The notes under the pieces: model-generated
The model's database searches: none
What the model was told of the DNA's origin: nothing
What the model saw: the letters and a program-made list of their open reading frames with translations, nothing else
Origin: Comamonas antarctica
GTDB taxonomy: Bacteria; Pseudomonadota; Gammaproteobacteria; Burkholderiales; Burkholderiaceae_C
NCBI RefSeq assembly: GCF_013363755.1
Contig: NZ_CP054840.1
Span: 131,001-195,000, forward strand
Direction: 5' to 3'
Length of the DNA stretch: 64,000 nucleotides
Shown here: one piece after another, positions 8,879-17,003 of the stretch
Layout: each line of letters opens with the position of its first letter
How positions within the stretch are numbered: position 1 is the stretch's first letter
Program-made: the position numbers and the translations under genes

Positions 8879-9066
8879 GCTGATATATGGCTATGGCGTT
8901 TTTGATCTGTTGTGGTGTCGGCATTGGACTATCTGCATAGGGAGAAATGCCGAATGAAGACGGAGGATGCCTCGGGGAAGCGGTGCGATGTTGCGAGAAG
9001 CCTAGGGTTTACCCCTGTTGGAAATTGCCCAATGCTGCACGCGCAGGGTCAATAATGCAGTGCGCT

Positions 9067-9089
9067 AGATATGCGGTTCTGGCATATCT
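9067..9089. promoter_or_regulatory. Inverted repeat AGATATGC-N7-GCATATCT (Bug side)
   Basis: Perfect eight-base arms flank a seven-base spacer (GGTTCTG). The core ATGC-N7-GCAT is the same as in the porin-side repeat. It lies 65 bases upstream of the Bug gene start and is a strong candidate operator for a dimeric regulator. Confidence 0.65.
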
Positions 9090-9153
9090 AAGCGTGCTTT
9101 GCCAGCGCAGGGCCCGGGCCCCTGGCAGAACCTCTTCGACTGCACATACCGCC

Positions 9154-10119
9154 ATGAAAATCAAACATCTCCTCGGCACCCTGATGGCTGCCGCGTTCCT
9201 CTCGCCCATGGCTATCGCCCAGAGCTTTCCCACCAAGCCGGTACGCATCGTGGTGCCGTTCGGGGCGGGCGGCGTGGCCGATGTGACCGCACGCGTGGTG
9301 GCGCAGAAGATGGCCGAGTCCCTGGGCCAGGCCGTGGTGATCGAGAACAAGCCGGGCGCGGGCGGCATCGTCGCGGGCGACTCCGTGGCCAAGGCCGAGC
9401 CCGACGGCCATACGCTGCTGCTGATGTCCAATGGCACGGCCGTGAGCGAAGGCCTGTTCAAGACCCTGCCGTTCAAGACGCTGCAGGACTTCGCGCCGAT
9501 ATCGACCATTGGCTACTTCGATCTGGCCGTGGTCACAGCGGCGAATTCACGCTTCAAGACCTTTGGCGAACTGCTGGCGTTCGCGAAGGCCAATCCGGGC
9601 CGGTTGAACCTGGGCTCGATCAATGTCGGCAGCACCCAGCATCTCACGGCGGAAATGTTCAAGTCGGCCTCGGGCGCCGAGGTGCAGATCGTTCCGTTCA
9701 ACGGCACTCCGGCCGTGGTCACGGCGCTGCGCGGTGGTCAGATCGACGCCGCCGTGGAAATCGTCGCGCCCGTGCTTACGCAGATCCAGTCCAAGGCCTT
9801 GCGCGCACTTGCGGTGACCAGCGACCGGCGTGCGCCGGTGCTGCCCGATGTGCCGACGACCAAGGAAGCCGGCCTGCCTGGGTACGTGGCGCGCAGCTGG
9901 AATGGCCTGGCCGCGCCCGCGAAGACGCCGCCGGCAGTGATCGCACGCTTGAACCAGGTGGTGGTTGCCGCGCTGAACTCGCCTGACGTGAAGAAGAAGC
10001 TGCAGGATCTGAATGTCGATCCGCAGTCGAGTACCCCGCAGGAGGCCGCAACGCTGCTGGCGTCGGAAGTCAAGCGCTGGGGCGAGGTGATACGCGCGGC
10101 CAAGATCGCGCCCCAGTGA
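9154..10119 (+). CDS. Bug (TctC) family tripartite tricarboxylate transporter binding protein
   Basis: The 321-residue precursor has a cleavable signal peptide ending near MAIAQ (about residue 24). It is followed by the Bug signature FPTKPVRIVVPFGAGGVADVTAR and VIENKPGAGG, whose backbone amides bind a carboxylate of the ligand. The C-terminal lobe includes LPDVPTTKEAGLPGY, also diagnostic. It is periplasmic and binds a small carboxylate or similar ligand; the actual substrate is unknown. No TctA/TctB membrane genes are adjacent, as is usual for orphan Bug proteins in Burkholderiales. The chosen ATG at 9154 gives a standard signal peptide. Confidence 0.92.
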   Translation: MKIKHLLGTLMAAAFLSPMAIAQSFPTKPVRIVVPFGAGGVADVTARVVAQKMAESLGQAVVIENKPGAGGIVAGDSVAKAEPDGHTLLLMSNGTAVSEGLFKTLPFKTLQDFAPISTIGYFDLAVVTAANSRFKTFGELLAFAKANPGRLNLGSINVGSTQHLTAEMFKSASGAEVQIVPFNGTPAVVTALRGGQIDAAVEIVAPVLTQIQSKALRALAVTSDRRAPVLPDVPTTKEAGLPGYVARSWNGLAAPAKTPPAVIARLNQVVVAALNSPDVKKKLQDLNVDPQSSTPQEAATLLASEVKRWGEVIRAAKIAPQ

Positions 10120-10262
10120 CCGGCTGAGGCGCCGGACCGCGGGGCCGGGCCGACAGCGGGAACTTTGTGCGCAGGGGGCGCACCAAAAGCCACAGACAGC
10201 GGCCTGCGCGTGCAGGCGCTATCCTTGTTGCCTTTTGTTGATCTCTCACAAGTCTGTCTGCC

Positions 10263-10832
10263 ATGCTTCGCCGCTGTTTTCTGCTGGGTTCCCTGGTGTC
10301 CACCGCCTTGCTGTCCACTGCCTGTTCGGGCAAGTCGCTGCCGCGCCATGTGATGGTGTCGCCCGAAAAACTGCAGCAGGCCGTGGCCGCGCATTTCCCG
10401 CGCCCCTATCCAGTGGCGGGGCTGCTGCAGATGCAGCTGCAGGCACCGCGCCTGCAACTGCTGCCGGCCTCCGACCTGCTCAAGGCGCAGCTCACGGCCA
10501 CGCTGTCGGGGCCGGTGCTCAAGCAGAGCTACGACGGCCGCATGGAAGCCGACTTTGCGCTGCGCTATGAAGCGTCGGACCGCACCGTGCGCGCGCAGCG
10601 CGTCAAGGTCCACAGCCTGGCGCTCGATGGCCTGCCGCCGGCCCTGACCGAGATGCTCAACACCTACGGCCCGTCTATTGCCGAGCAGGCGCTGGGTGAT
10701 CTGGTGCTCTACCAGATGCAGGAAAAGGACCTGGCGCTGATGGATGCGCTCGACATGCAACCCGGCGCGATGCGCGTCACGCCCCAGGGCCTGGAGATTG
10801 CGCTCGAGCGCAAGGCGCAGCAGCCACGCTGA
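10263..10832 (+). CDS. DUF1439 (YceB-type) lipoprotein
   Basis: The 189-residue product starts with a lipoprotein signal peptide whose lipobox LSTAC places the lipidated Cys at residue 21. The mature part resembles DUF1439 proteins such as E. coli YceB: SPEKLQQAVAAHFPRPYP, then a long beta-rich region and a C-terminal ARxVTPQGLEI-like block (MRVTPQGLEIAL). The family shows a tubular lipid-binding-like fold, but its function is not established. It is anchored in a membrane facing the periplasm. It lies between the Bug gene and a glutathione transferase gene, all on the plus strand, with no obvious functional link. Confidence 0.8.
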   Translation: MLRRCFLLGSLVSTALLSTACSGKSLPRHVMVSPEKLQQAVAAHFPRPYPVAGLLQMQLQAPRLQLLPASDLLKAQLTATLSGPVLKQSYDGRMEADFALRYEASDRTVRAQRVKVHSLALDGLPPALTEMLNTYGPSIAEQALGDLVLYQMQEKDLALMDALDMQPGAMRVTPQGLEIALERKAQQPR

Positions 10833-10927
10833 AGGGCGCGTACCATGCAGCAAGGCCGGCGCCACGCACTGGCCGTCGGGGACTGCCGTGCCTGCGGCAG
10901 TCGTTTGTCCACAGCAACCCTGCCTTG

Positions 10928-11638
10928 ATGTCCATGACCGATCTGTCCCAGTTTCCCATCACCCGCAAATGGCCGGCCCAACACCCGGAACGCCTGCAGC
11001 TGTACTCGCTGCCCACGCCCAACGGCGTCAAGGTGTCGATCATGCTCGAGGAGACCGGCCTGCCGTACGAGGCGCATACGGTGCGTTTCGACCAGCAGGA
11101 CCAGTTGTCGCCCGCGTTCCTGTCGCTGAACCCGAACAACAAGATTCCCGCGATCCTCGATCCGCATGGCCCGGGCGGCAAGCCGCTGGCGCTGTTCGAG
11201 TCGGGCGCGATCCTGGTCTACCTGGCGGAGAAGACCGGGCAGTTCATGCCGCTGGACGCGGTGGCGCGCTACGAGACGCTGCAGTGGCTGATGTTCCAGA
11301 TGGGGGGCGTCGGCCCGATGTTCGGCCAACTCGGCTTCTTCCACCGCTTTGCCGGCAAGGACTACGAGGACAAGCGCCCGCGCGACCGCTACGTGGCCGA
11401 GGCGCAGCGCCTGCTGAAGGTGCTGGACCAGCGCCTCGAAGGCCGCGACTGGATCATGGGCCGCGACTACACCATTGCCGACATCGCCATCCTGCCCTGG
11501 GTGCGCAACCTGGTGGGCTTCTATGGGGCCGCCGACATCGTTGGCTGGGAGAACTTCGGCGAGTTGCGCCGCGTGCTGGAAAAATGGCAGCAGCGCCCGG
11601 CGGTGCAGCGCGGGTTGGAGATTCCGCCGCGCGGGTAG
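10928..11638 (+). CDS. Glutathione S-transferase family protein (YfcG/YghU-like)
   Basis: About 236 residues. An N-terminal thioredoxin fold carries LYSLPTPNGVKVSIMLEETG, where the TPNG turn is typical of Nu-class enzymes such as YfcG. The cis-proline segment NKIPAI and the glutathione-binding ESGAILVYLAEK follow. The C-terminal helical domain has the N-capping motif MGRDYTIADIAILPW. Nu-class enzymes use glutathione to reduce disulfides or peroxides; activity here is inferred. Possible starts are TTG 10925, ATG 10928 and ATG 10934; the middle one is used. It is cytosolic and stands between a lipoprotein gene and a pirin gene. Confidence 0.88.
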   Translation: MSMTDLSQFPITRKWPAQHPERLQLYSLPTPNGVKVSIMLEETGLPYEAHTVRFDQQDQLSPAFLSLNPNNKIPAILDPHGPGGKPLALFESGAILVYLAEKTGQFMPLDAVARYETLQWLMFQMGGVGPMFGQLGFFHRFAGKDYEDKRPRDRYVAEAQRLLKVLDQRLEGRDWIMGRDYTIADIAILPWVRNLVGFYGAADIVGWENFGELRRVLEKWQQRPAVQRGLEIPPRG

Positions 11639-11796
11639 CGCCGCGCGGCTAGACCTGCCGCGACCGGCCTGGCGCGACACACCGTCCCACGCGTGGAACT
11701 TCTCTTTGCGGCGGATGGTCGCATCTAATGGGCATATCTTTTTCGTTTCGGCCCGTGGCGCATGCGCCCTGGGCCGGCCATTGCAAGGAGCCGCCA

Positions 11797-12852
11797 ATGA
11801 CCACCGCCACCCAACCCGTACTGCGCGCCCAGCCCCTGGGCCCGCAATGGCCCACGCTCGATCCCTTTCTGTTCTGTGCCCACCATGACGACAGCTACCC
11901 GGCCGGCGACGGCCGCATGGGCGTGCAGTCGGTGGAATTCGAAGGCCGGCAGATGGGCAGCGACTTCAGCCGCAAGGACGGCTGGAGCATGTACCACGGC
12001 GACAGCGTGCCCGGTTTCCCAGGCCACCCGCACCGCGGCTTCGAGACCGTGACGCTGGTGCGCAAGGGACTGATCGACCATTCCGATTCGCTGGGCGCGG
12101 CCGCGCGCTTCGGCCGCGGCGACGTGCAGTGGCTCACGGCCGGCAAGGGCGTGGTGCACTCGGAAATGTTCCCGCTGCTCAATACCGACCAGCCCAATCC
12201 GCTGGAACTGTTCCAGATCTGGCTGAACCTGCCCGCGGCCTCGAAGATGGTGGCGCCGCACTTCACCATGTTCTGGGACGAGCGCATTCCGCGCCTGGTG
12301 CACACCGACGCGGGCGGCAAGTGCACGACGGTCACGGTGGTGGCCGGCGCGCTCGAAGGCGCCGCTGCCGCGCTGCCGCCGCCGCCCGAATCCTGGGCGG
12401 CAAAGGACGCATCGGACCTGGCGATCTGGACGCTGCTGCTTGAACCCGGCGCGACCTGGACGCTGCCGGCGGCGCGTGGCAAGGGCACGCGCCGCATGCT
12501 GTACTTCTTTGGCGGCGAGCAACTGCAGATCGGCAATGCGCTGGCGGACCGGCATGCGGCGCTGGAAATCGTCGCGGGCCAGGACTGGCAGCTGGCGAAC
12601 ACCGGCAGCACGCCGGTCGAATGCCTGCTGCTGCAGGGCCAGCCGCTGAACGAGCCGGTGGCGCGCTACGGCCCGTTCGTGATGAATACCGAGCAGGAGA
12701 TCATGCAGGCGCTGCAGGACTACCGCAGCACCCAGTTCGGCGGCTGGCCCTGGCCCGAGCAGGACCCGGTGCATGGCAATACGCCACGCCGGTTCGCGCG
12801 GTATCCGGGCCAGAGCGAGGATGAAGTTCCTCCCAGCGGCAACGGGAACTGA
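11797..12852 (+). CDS. Pirin family protein (first paralogue)
   Basis: The 351-residue protein has the bicupin layout of pirins. The N-terminal cupin contains GFPGHPHRGFETVTLV, whose His pair binds the metal, then GDVQWLTAGKGVVHSEMF, which supplies the third His and the Glu. The C-terminal cupin has LQGQPLNEPVARYGPFVMNT, the usual pirin ending. Pirins bind a single iron and some act as quercetin dioxygenases or transcription cofactors; the role here is unknown. AAGGAG at 11785-11790 supports the ATG at 11797. It is longer than the second pirin in this window at 14898 and only distantly similar to it. Confidence 0.88.
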   Translation: MTTATQPVLRAQPLGPQWPTLDPFLFCAHHDDSYPAGDGRMGVQSVEFEGRQMGSDFSRKDGWSMYHGDSVPGFPGHPHRGFETVTLVRKGLIDHSDSLGAAARFGRGDVQWLTAGKGVVHSEMFPLLNTDQPNPLELFQIWLNLPAASKMVAPHFTMFWDERIPRLVHTDAGGKCTTVTVVAGALEGAAAALPPPPESWAAKDASDLAIWTLLLEPGATWTLPAARGKGTRRMLYFFGGEQLQIGNALADRHAALEIVAGQDWQLANTGSTPVECLLLQGQPLNEPVARYGPFVMNTEQEIMQALQDYRSTQFGGWPWPEQDPVHGNTPRRFARYPGQSEDEVPPSGNGN

Positions 12853-12932
12853 CCAGGGCCGTCCAGACGGCGCCGCAATCGGGGACAATTCAGGCGCCGG
12901 GCTGGACGCAGCCCTTGAACGGACACTTATTC

Positions 12933-13403
12933 ATGAACATCAGCAAAGACACTGCGGTCACCATCCACTACACCATCACCGATCCCCAGGGCAAGCGCCT
13001 CGACGACGGCGATGTGGCCTATCTGCATGGCGGCTATGACAACCTGTTTGCCAAGGTCGAAGAAGCGCTCGAAGGCAAGTCCGTGGGCGACGCGCTGACC
13101 GTGGACCTGGCCGTCGAGGACGCGTTCGGCGCGCGCGACGAAAGCCTGCAGCGCACCATCCCCAAGGCCGAGTTCCCGCCAGGCGTCAAGGTTGGCGGCC
13201 AGCTGCGCGGCACCGATGACCAGGGCCAGCCACAGATCTACCACGTGATGAAGATCAAGGGTCCGGTGGTGCTGCTGGACGGCAACCATCCGCTGGCCGG
13301 TCTCGCGCTGCGCTTCAGCTGCAAGGTCACCGAGGTGCGCGCCGCGACCTCCGAGGAAATCGCCCACCGCCATGTGCATGGCGGCCATGGCCACCATCAT
13401 TGA
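12933..13403 (+). CDS. slyD: FKBP-type peptidyl-prolyl isomerase, SlyD family
   Basis: The 156-residue protein has the SlyD arrangement: an FKBP half with VTIHYTITDPQGKRLDD and YLHGGYDNLFAKVEEALEGK, an inserted IF chaperone domain (about residues 70-125), and NHPLAGLALRFSCKVTEVR returning to the FKBP fold. The C-terminus is a histidine-rich tail, HRHVHGGHGHHH, which in SlyD binds nickel and other metals. It catalyses proline isomerisation, chaperones folding and may help metal delivery. It is cytosolic. The ATG at 12933 is selected because it starts directly at the conserved domain. The downstream intergenic repeat separates it from a convergent gene. Confidence 0.92.
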   Translation: MNISKDTAVTIHYTITDPQGKRLDDGDVAYLHGGYDNLFAKVEEALEGKSVGDALTVDLAVEDAFGARDESLQRTIPKAEFPPGVKVGGQLRGTDDQGQPQIYHVMKIKGPVVLLDGNHPLAGLALRFSCKVTEVRAATSEEIAHRHVHGGHGHHH

Positions 13404-13474
13404 TTTGCGGGCGTGCCTCCCCTTGGGGGCCGGGATAGAGGCAGCGACCCCACGAAGTGAGGGAGCGTGGGGGG
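13404..13474 (-). repeat. GC-rich intergenic repeat between convergent genes (copy 1)
   Basis: Read on the minus strand it starts directly after the TAA of the amidotransferase-like gene with CCCCCCACGCTCCCTCACTT and contains the arms CCCCACG (13448-13454) and CGTGGGG (13466-13472). The same opening follows the trxA-like gene at 42471. It may serve as a two-way transcription end signal. Confidence 0.6.
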
Positions 13475-14350
13475 TTATCTCCTGCGCAGCAAGGCTCTTT
13501 TGAGCAAGCGCGCGGCCCGGTCCCGGATCTGGAACGGGCTGTGGCCCGGAAACGGGAAGGTGCGCGTGCGGCTGCAGGCCTGCAGGAAGTCGTCCAGCAG
13601 CGCCGAGTCGTCCAGCGTGCTGCCGTCCTCGCTGCGGAATTCCGGATGCCACTGCGTGGCCGCGATGTAGCCGCCGCCCGGGCGCGGGGCGCGGCGGATG
13701 GCTTCGGGGATATGGTCGGGAATGCTCCAGGCCTCGACCTCGAAATTCGGCGCGATCTGCTTGATGCCCTGGTGGTGGATGCTGTTGACGCGTGCGCGCA
13801 GCTGGCCCGGGTAGAGCTGGGACAGGCGTGAGCCGGACACCAGCGCGATGTCATGCGCATGGCGGTCGTATTGCTTGGCATCGCGGTGCACCTGCGCGCC
13901 CGGCACCTGGGTCAGCAGGTCCTGGTAGAGCGTGCCGCCAAACGCCACGTTGATCAGTTGCAGCCCGCGGCAGACGCCGAAGATCGGCTTGCCGGCCTGC
14001 GAGAAGGCCTCGACCAGCGCCAGGTCGTACAGGTCGCGCACGCGGTCTCCAAGCCATTCGGGGCGCAGCGGCTCCTCGCCATAGCTGCCGGGCCAGACAT
14101 CGGCGCCGCCATGCATGACCACGCCGTCGAGCCAGTCGGCGTAATGCGCGAGCGTCACGTCGCCGCGCGCGGTCTCGCCCGTGGGGCAGGGCACCATGAC
14201 CACCATCGCACCCGCCGACATGATCCAGTGGGCGATCGACTGCTCGACGTATTGCAGGGTCTTGCCGGTGAACAGGGAGCGGTCGGGGTCGGCGTGGGAA
14301 AAGCAGGCCGACAGGCCGATCTTGAGGCGTCGCGATGCGGGCAGGGACAT
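13475..14350 (-). CDS. Class I glutamine amidotransferase-like hydrolase (PuuD / peptidase C26 type)
   Basis: The 291-residue protein has the nucleophile elbow PIFGVCRGLQLINVAFGG with the catalytic Cys, and ATQWHPEF near the C-terminus providing the His and Glu of the triad. DWLDGVVMHGGADVWPGSYG is the upstream GG loop typical of the gamma-glutamyl-GABA hydrolase family. PuuD cleaves gamma-glutamyl-GABA in putrescine degradation; no other puu gene is near, so the substrate is uncertain. The ATG at 14350 begins MSLPASRRLKIGLS at the domain start; an upstream extension to 14452 seems non-coding. It is cytosolic. Confidence 0.87.
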   Translation of the reverse strand: MSLPASRRLKIGLSACFSHADPDRSLFTGKTLQYVEQSIAHWIMSAGAMVVMVPCPTGETARGDVTLAHYADWLDGVVMHGGADVWPGSYGEEPLRPEWLGDRVRDLYDLALVEAFSQAGKPIFGVCRGLQLINVAFGGTLYQDLLTQVPGAQVHRDAKQYDRHAHDIALVSGSRLSQLYPGQLRARVNSIHHQGIKQIAPNFEVEAWSIPDHIPEAIRRAPRPGGGYIAATQWHPEFRSEDGSTLDDSALLDDFLQACSRTRTFPFPGHSPFQIRDRAARLLKRALLRRR

Positions 14351-14533
14351 GGCGGGGTGGCGGGCGCAGGGCGCCGGTTCGCTGCGGATGGTTGGGATTA
14401 TGCTTGCGGCCCGGGCTGCTTGCGTGTAGGCCAACCGAGGTTGCGTGTCCAACCATTACGCGATGTCAGGGCAATGACGCGCGCGCTTTTTGGGCTAGGA
14501 TGGGTACCGGACCAATCAGCCAAAGGAGAGAGC

Positions 14534-14890
14534 ATGCAGATCCAGGTGCACACGGACCATCTCGTCGAAGGCGGGGAATCACTGGCGAAATGGGTACAGG
14601 GCGAGCTTCAGTCGCGCCTGTCGCGGTTCAAGGAGTACACCACGCGGGTCGAAGCGTTCCTCTCGGACACCGATGCGCGCAAGACCCAGGGCGGCCTCAA
14701 GCGCTGCGTCCTCGAGACCCGGGTCAACGGCCGCCAGCCGATCGCGGTGAATGCCGAAGCCGAGAAGATGGCGGACGCTGTTACGGCCGCCACCGAGAAG
14801 CTGATGCGCGCGCTGGAAACCGATCTGGGCCGCCTCAAGGACAAGAACGGCCGCGAAACCATCCGCACGCAAGAGCCTCTCGACGAGTAG
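14534..14890 (+). CDS. HPF/RaiA family ribosome-associated protein
   Basis: The 118-residue protein resembles the sigma-54 modulation/S30EA ribosomal fold: an N-terminal MQIQVHTDHLVEG strand, a helix ending RLSRFKEYTTRVEAFLSD, the strand CVLETRVNGRQPIAVNAEA, and a helix MADAVTAATEKLMRALETDLGRLKDK. Proteins of this family bind the 30S decoding centre and inactivate ribosomes in stationary phase or stress. It is more divergent than the clear HPF encoded at 43909, so two family members are present. AAGGAGAG is placed seven bases before the ATG at 14534. It is a single gene between divergent and convergent neighbours. Confidence 0.8.
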   Translation: MQIQVHTDHLVEGGESLAKWVQGELQSRLSRFKEYTTRVEAFLSDTDARKTQGGLKRCVLETRVNGRQPIAVNAEAEKMADAVTAATEKLMRALETDLGRLKDKNGRETIRTQEPLDE

Positions 14891-14897
14891 CGGACCC

Positions 14898-15824
14898 TCA
14901 GCCGGCGCGCAGCCGGCCTTCGAGGGGCGGCGCCTTGAGCGGCGCCAGTGGCGAGGCCACGGCTGGGCCGAAGCGGCCCTTGCCGTCCGGCCCGGGCCCG
15001 GCCTGCCAGTCGGCCAGCGCCTGGGCGATCTCTTCCTGCGTGCGGCCAACGAAATTCCACCACACCAAAACGTCTTCGTGCATGGGCGCGCCGCCGACCA
15101 GCAGCAGCCGCGTGCCGGGCGTGCATTCCAGGCGCAGGATGCCGCGGCCCGCGGGAAGGAACAGCAGTTCGTCGGGCACTGCCGCCATGCCGTCGGCATT
15201 GATCTCTCCGGTGAGCCCCAGCACCGCGTATTCGAAATCCGCGCGCAGCGCCAGTTCGGTGGCCACCGGGGCGGGCGCATCGGCGGGCAGGTGCAGATCG
15301 AGCGCCACCAGCGGGCTGTGCACCTGTACCGGCGACACCGCGCCCAGCGCTTCACCGGCCAGCACGCGGATCTCCAGCCCGTCCTGGCTGCAGCGCGGAA
15401 TGTCGGGGTAGTGCTGAAAGCGCGGCCGCATGCCGCGCTCGCCGCCCGGCAGCGCGATCCAGAGCTGGGCCGCATGGATGTGCGGGCTGCCCAGGCTTTC
15501 CTCGGAGTGGGCAATGCCATGGCCGGCGGTCATCAGGTTGACTTGGCCCGGGCGGATCACCTGCTCCGAACCCAGGCTGTCGCGGTGCAGCACCTCGCCT
15601 TCGATCATCCAGGTGAAAGTCTGCAGCCCGATATGCGGATGCGGACCGACCTGCAGGCTGTGGTCGCCGCGCTGCACTGCGGGCCCGAGATGGTCGAGAA
15701 AGCACCAGGCACCGACCTTGCGCAGCGCGCGCTGCGGCACGGCGCGGTGCACGGGCAGGCCGCCGACATCGGCCATGCGGGTGCTCAGGCGCTGGGGAGA
15801 GGAGGAGGCAGCGGACATGGACAT
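14898..15824 (-). CDS. Pirin family protein (second paralogue)
   Basis: The 308-residue protein has VGPHPHIGLQTFTWMIEGEV and VNLMTAGHGIAHSEES in its N-terminal cupin, giving the metal-binding His, His, His and Glu set of pirins. GAPMHEDVLVWWNFVGRT in the C-terminal cupin is typical of the YhhW/YhaK-like branch. It may bind iron and oxidise flavonoid-like compounds or act as a redox-sensing partner; which is not known. Its start is MSMSAASS at 15824. The upstream region shared with a small unknown gene carries a direct repeat GACGTTAAA at 15836 and 15877. It is convergent with the HPF-like gene, eight bases apart. Confidence 0.88.
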   Translation of the reverse strand: MSMSAASSSPQRLSTRMADVGGLPVHRAVPQRALRKVGAWCFLDHLGPAVQRGDHSLQVGPHPHIGLQTFTWMIEGEVLHRDSLGSEQVIRPGQVNLMTAGHGIAHSEESLGSPHIHAAQLWIALPGGERGMRPRFQHYPDIPRCSQDGLEIRVLAGEALGAVSPVQVHSPLVALDLHLPADAPAPVATELALRADFEYAVLGLTGEINADGMAAVPDELLFLPAGRGILRLECTPGTRLLLVGGAPMHEDVLVWWNFVGRTQEEIAQALADWQAGPGPDGKGRFGPAVASPLAPLKAPPLEGRLRAG

Positions 15825-15835
15825 TTTCCTTCAGG

Positions 15836-15890
15836 GACGTTAAAAAGCGCATGGCTGACAAACAGGATGGCGCACAGACGTTAAATTAAC
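15836..15890. promoter_or_regulatory. Direct repeat in the divergent pirin / small-gene promoter
   Basis: GACGTTAAA occurs at 15836-15844 and again at 15877-15885, 41 bases apart or almost four helical turns. The second copy extends into the near-palindrome GTTAAATTAAC (15880-15890). It lies just upstream of the pirin start and is a possible regulator site. Confidence 0.4.
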
Positions 15891-15997
15891 AGATGCATCC
15901 ATATCCCCGGCCCGGGCCTGCTGCCGCGCTGGCAGACTCTGGCTTATCGGTGCCTTGTCCGCGGACCCAGCGCTTTTCCATCTTTCAGGAGATTTAC

Positions 15998-16282
15998 ATG
16001 ACCACTCCCAGCACTGAGCCTCGCGCCGCTTATCCCGAGAAATTCCAGGCCCGCATCAAGGGTCGTGTGCAGCACCGCGTTGGCGACGGCCCGCTCGAGG
16101 ACATTCCCGCGGGGCAGACGGTGGATGTCGCCACCGCCATCGCCAGCCTGGTGCTGTCGTGGGAATCCGAAGGTCAGCCCATCACCGTGACCCTGGCCAA
16201 GGACGAATTCGAGCTGTATGTGAGCCAGGGTGATATCGAGCTGCTCCATTCCGATGCCAACACCGCTGCCGCCTCCGCGTGA
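15998..16282 (+). CDS. Conserved small protein of unknown function
   Basis: A 94-residue product starts at the ATG at 15998, with CAGGAG ten bases upstream. It is acidic, with a basic stretch ARIKGRVQHRVG and a central mixed region ending DVATAIASLVLSWESEG, then an alanine-rich tail. No signal peptide, membrane segment or known motif is visible. Codon use matches neighbouring genes and a clear terminator follows 29 bases downstream, so it is most likely a real, independently transcribed gene. The frame stays open upstream to 15893, but the Shine-Dalgarno sequence favours the chosen start. Confidence 0.65.
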   Translation: MTTPSTEPRAAYPEKFQARIKGRVQHRVGDGPLEDIPAGQTVDVATAIASLVLSWESEGQPITVTLAKDEFELYVSQGDIELLHSDANTAAASA

Positions 16283-16310
16283 GGCCGCCATGCTCTCCGC
16301 ACCACCCCGC

Positions 16311-16333
16311 AAAGCCCCGCAAGGGGCTTTTTT
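16311..16333 (+). terminator. Rho-independent terminator
   Basis: AAGCCCC and GGGGCTT pair around a GCAA tetraloop and are followed by a T run. It sits 29 bases after the small unknown gene and ends that transcript. Confidence 0.85.
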
Positions 16334-16443
16334 CATGGCTGCGCGGCCGGGACAAGCGCAGGGGCCGTTCTCCGACAGACCCCGCGCGGGAGGATGAATA
16401 GAGTCGGTGCATCACCCTTTCAAGCGTTCACCAGGAGATGCAC

Positions 16444-16944
16444 ATGGCCGACAACAATCCACGCGAAACCCTTTGGAAACTGGTCAAGGGAATCCGCTTC
16501 GCAATGATCACCCACCGCCACCCCGACGGCGCACTGCATGCCTGCCCCATGACCATGGCCAACAAGGAAGGCATGGACGAGCATGTGAGCTTCTATTTCC
16601 TGCTGGACAAGAAAACCGATCTGGCGCAATGCGTGACCAAGGACAACCAGATCCAGATCAGCTTTGCCGATCCGGGCGAAGACAGCTATGTGTCGGTCAG
16701 CAGCGCCGCGCATCTGAGCGAAGACCGCGCGCTGAAGGAAAAGCTCTGGTCCACTGCGGCCCAGGCCTGGTTCCCGGGCGGTGTCGAAGACCCCGACCTG
16801 ACGGTGCTGGTAGCGCCCGTGTCCTCGGCCGAGTACTGGGACGTCAAGGAAAACCAGCTGGTCCAGCTGTTCAAGATGGCCAAGGCCGCCATCACTGGCG
16901 AACCGCCCAAGGGCATGGGCGAGCACAAGACGATCCAACTTTGA
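16444..16944 (+). CDS. Pyridoxamine 5'-phosphate oxidase-like FMN-binding split-barrel protein (general stress protein 26 type)
   Basis: The 166-residue protein opens with a helix and WKLVKGIRFAMITHRHPDG, then the segment HACPMTMANKEG. This is the flavin-binding split-barrel pattern of the general stress protein 26 group. FYFLLDKKTDLAQCVTKDNQIQISFADPGEDSYVSVSS gives the barrel strands. Related proteins bind FMN or other flavins and are linked to stress responses, but the reaction is not established. AGGAG at 16433-16437 is six bases before the ATG at 16444, whereas the in-frame ATG at 16438 touches it, so 16444 is preferred. It is a single cytosolic gene. Confidence 0.82.
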   Translation: MADNNPRETLWKLVKGIRFAMITHRHPDGALHACPMTMANKEGMDEHVSFYFLLDKKTDLAQCVTKDNQIQISFADPGEDSYVSVSSAAHLSEDRALKEKLWSTAAQAWFPGGVEDPDLTVLVAPVSSAEYWDVKENQLVQLFKMAKAAITGEPPKGMGEHKTIQL

Positions 16945-17003
16945 GGCCGGGCCCGGCCCTTTGCGGGCCGGCCCCGGCGCAGGATTTCAGGGGCCCGCGG
17001 TCC

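Larger units (their letters stand above)
8794..9153. promoter_or_regulatory. Divergent promoter region between porin and Bug protein genes
   Basis: This 360-base region contains no credible gene. It is AT-richer than its surroundings between 8850 and 8950 and holds two inverted repeats with the same core and spacing, at 8862-8878 and 9067-9089, one near each gene. Start signals for both flanking genes must lie here. The frame of the Bug gene stays open upstream to 8947, but the added residues do not resemble a signal peptide. Confidence 0.6.

Noticed and set aside
8947-9153. N-terminal extension of the first Bug protein to 8947
   Set aside because: It would bury the signal peptide and include the inverted repeat; the ATG at 9154 gives a normal signal peptide.
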